From positions 1 to 57,017 of IMG/VR virus record IMGVR_UViG_3300047356_000921: 57,017 bases of DNA; one strand, given 5' to 3'. The notes under the pieces are model-generated. The model saw only the letters and a program-made list of their open reading frames with translations, had not been told where the DNA came from and did not search any database. Positions 56,921 through 57,017 of the stretch are shown in pieces. The stretch is from a virus. The position numbers were made by a program, and so were the translations under genes. The first letter of the stretch is position 1; every line of letters starts with the position of its first letter.

Positions 56921-57017
56921 ATGAACCCAGTATCACGAGAAGTAGACGACGAATCTAAACGATTAATACAAGAATATCTTGACAAGGGCGGCAAAATTAC
57001 ATATTGTGAGCCAATGG
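56921..57017 (+). CDS. Partial hypothetical protein (cut by window end)
   Basis: ATG follows the previous stop at once. 32 visible residues: NPVSREVDDESKRLIQEYLD then KGGKITYCEPM. Acidic helix then a short strand with Cys; related small proteins are common in T4-like phages, as far as can be recalled. 3' end missing. Confidence 0.6.
   Translation, partial: MNPVSREVDDESKRLIQEYLDKGGKITYCEPM

Noticed and set aside
1-57017. CRISPR array, insertion sequence, integrase or attachment site
   Set aside because: No regularly spaced direct repeats of 25-40 bases, no transposase or integrase motifs and no tRNA-fragment duplications were seen by eye.

Overview
The window is part of the genome of a tailed, T4-like (myovirus-type) phage, AT-rich and probably marine. 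No single marker proves this, but several lines agree. At least ten genes or operons are preceded by an octamer of the T4/cyanophage late-promoter form (NATAAATA, once a perfect TATAAATA). About eleven other promoters are near-consensus host sigma70 boxes (TTGAC(A/T), 16-17 bp, TATAAT-like). Genes are short, packed and overlapping. There is a GroES-like co-chaperonin, a T4-size ATP-dependent DNA ligase, a Rv2179c/DexA-like exonuclease, a phage ClpP, eight tRNA genes and a 15-kb block of fibre-type virion proteins. Capsid, tail and replisome core genes lie outside the window, and so do the ends of the genome. The host cannot be named; outer-membrane secretion genes make it Gram-negative, and the gene mix recalls pelagiphages and cyanophages.

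Layout. 1-1652: end of a hypothetical gene and a Fis-type HTH protein pointing left. 1770-5709: a late-promoted curli-like cassette with csgF, csgG, a curlin-repeat protein, a FecR-domain protein and a second curlin-repeat protein. 5756-8773: three small genes and a CHASE2-type membrane adenylate cyclase. 8760-10191: a leftward group of small membrane/coiled-coil proteins facing a lipoprotein cysteine peptidase/amidase, which looks like a lysis group. 10243-16283: peroxiredoxin, a 2OG-oxygenase-like protein, AbrB-like protein, translation factor IF-1, a SprT-like metalloprotease, a lipoprotein and a ParB-like protein, mostly behind early promoters. 16285-22504: about twenty overlapping small genes including tilS and clpP. 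22482-24276: tRNAs for Ser, Gly, Thr, Leu, Trp, Gln and Cys among small genes, with a structured leader and terminator in front of the Trp-Gln-Cys group. 24347-28410: phosphoesterase, ligase and unknowns. 28441-38661: a fibre protein, glycosyltransferase-type, PTPS-like and ferredoxin-NADP reductase genes, UV endonuclease, a PLP enzyme/amidinotransferase/radical SAM trio, and an A-type Fe-S carrier. 38688-54138: virion proteins including one of 3154 residues. 54138-57017: DnaE-like fragment, co-chaperonin, MazG-like protein, tRNA-Arg and exonuclease.

How it fits together. Early promoters serve takeover and metabolism genes: translation (IF-1, TilS, tRNAs), proteolysis (ClpP, SprT), repair (UvsE, ligase) and redox. 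Late promoters serve surface and virion genes, including the curli-like cassette and the cyclase. The most unusual content is that cassette with its neighbouring cyclase: a phage-borne outer-membrane amyloid export system placed in the late programme. A second unusual element is the leader before the Trp-Gln-Cys tRNAs. It encodes a 22-residue peptide containing Gln, Trp and Cys codons and ends in a terminator, which resembles an attenuator.
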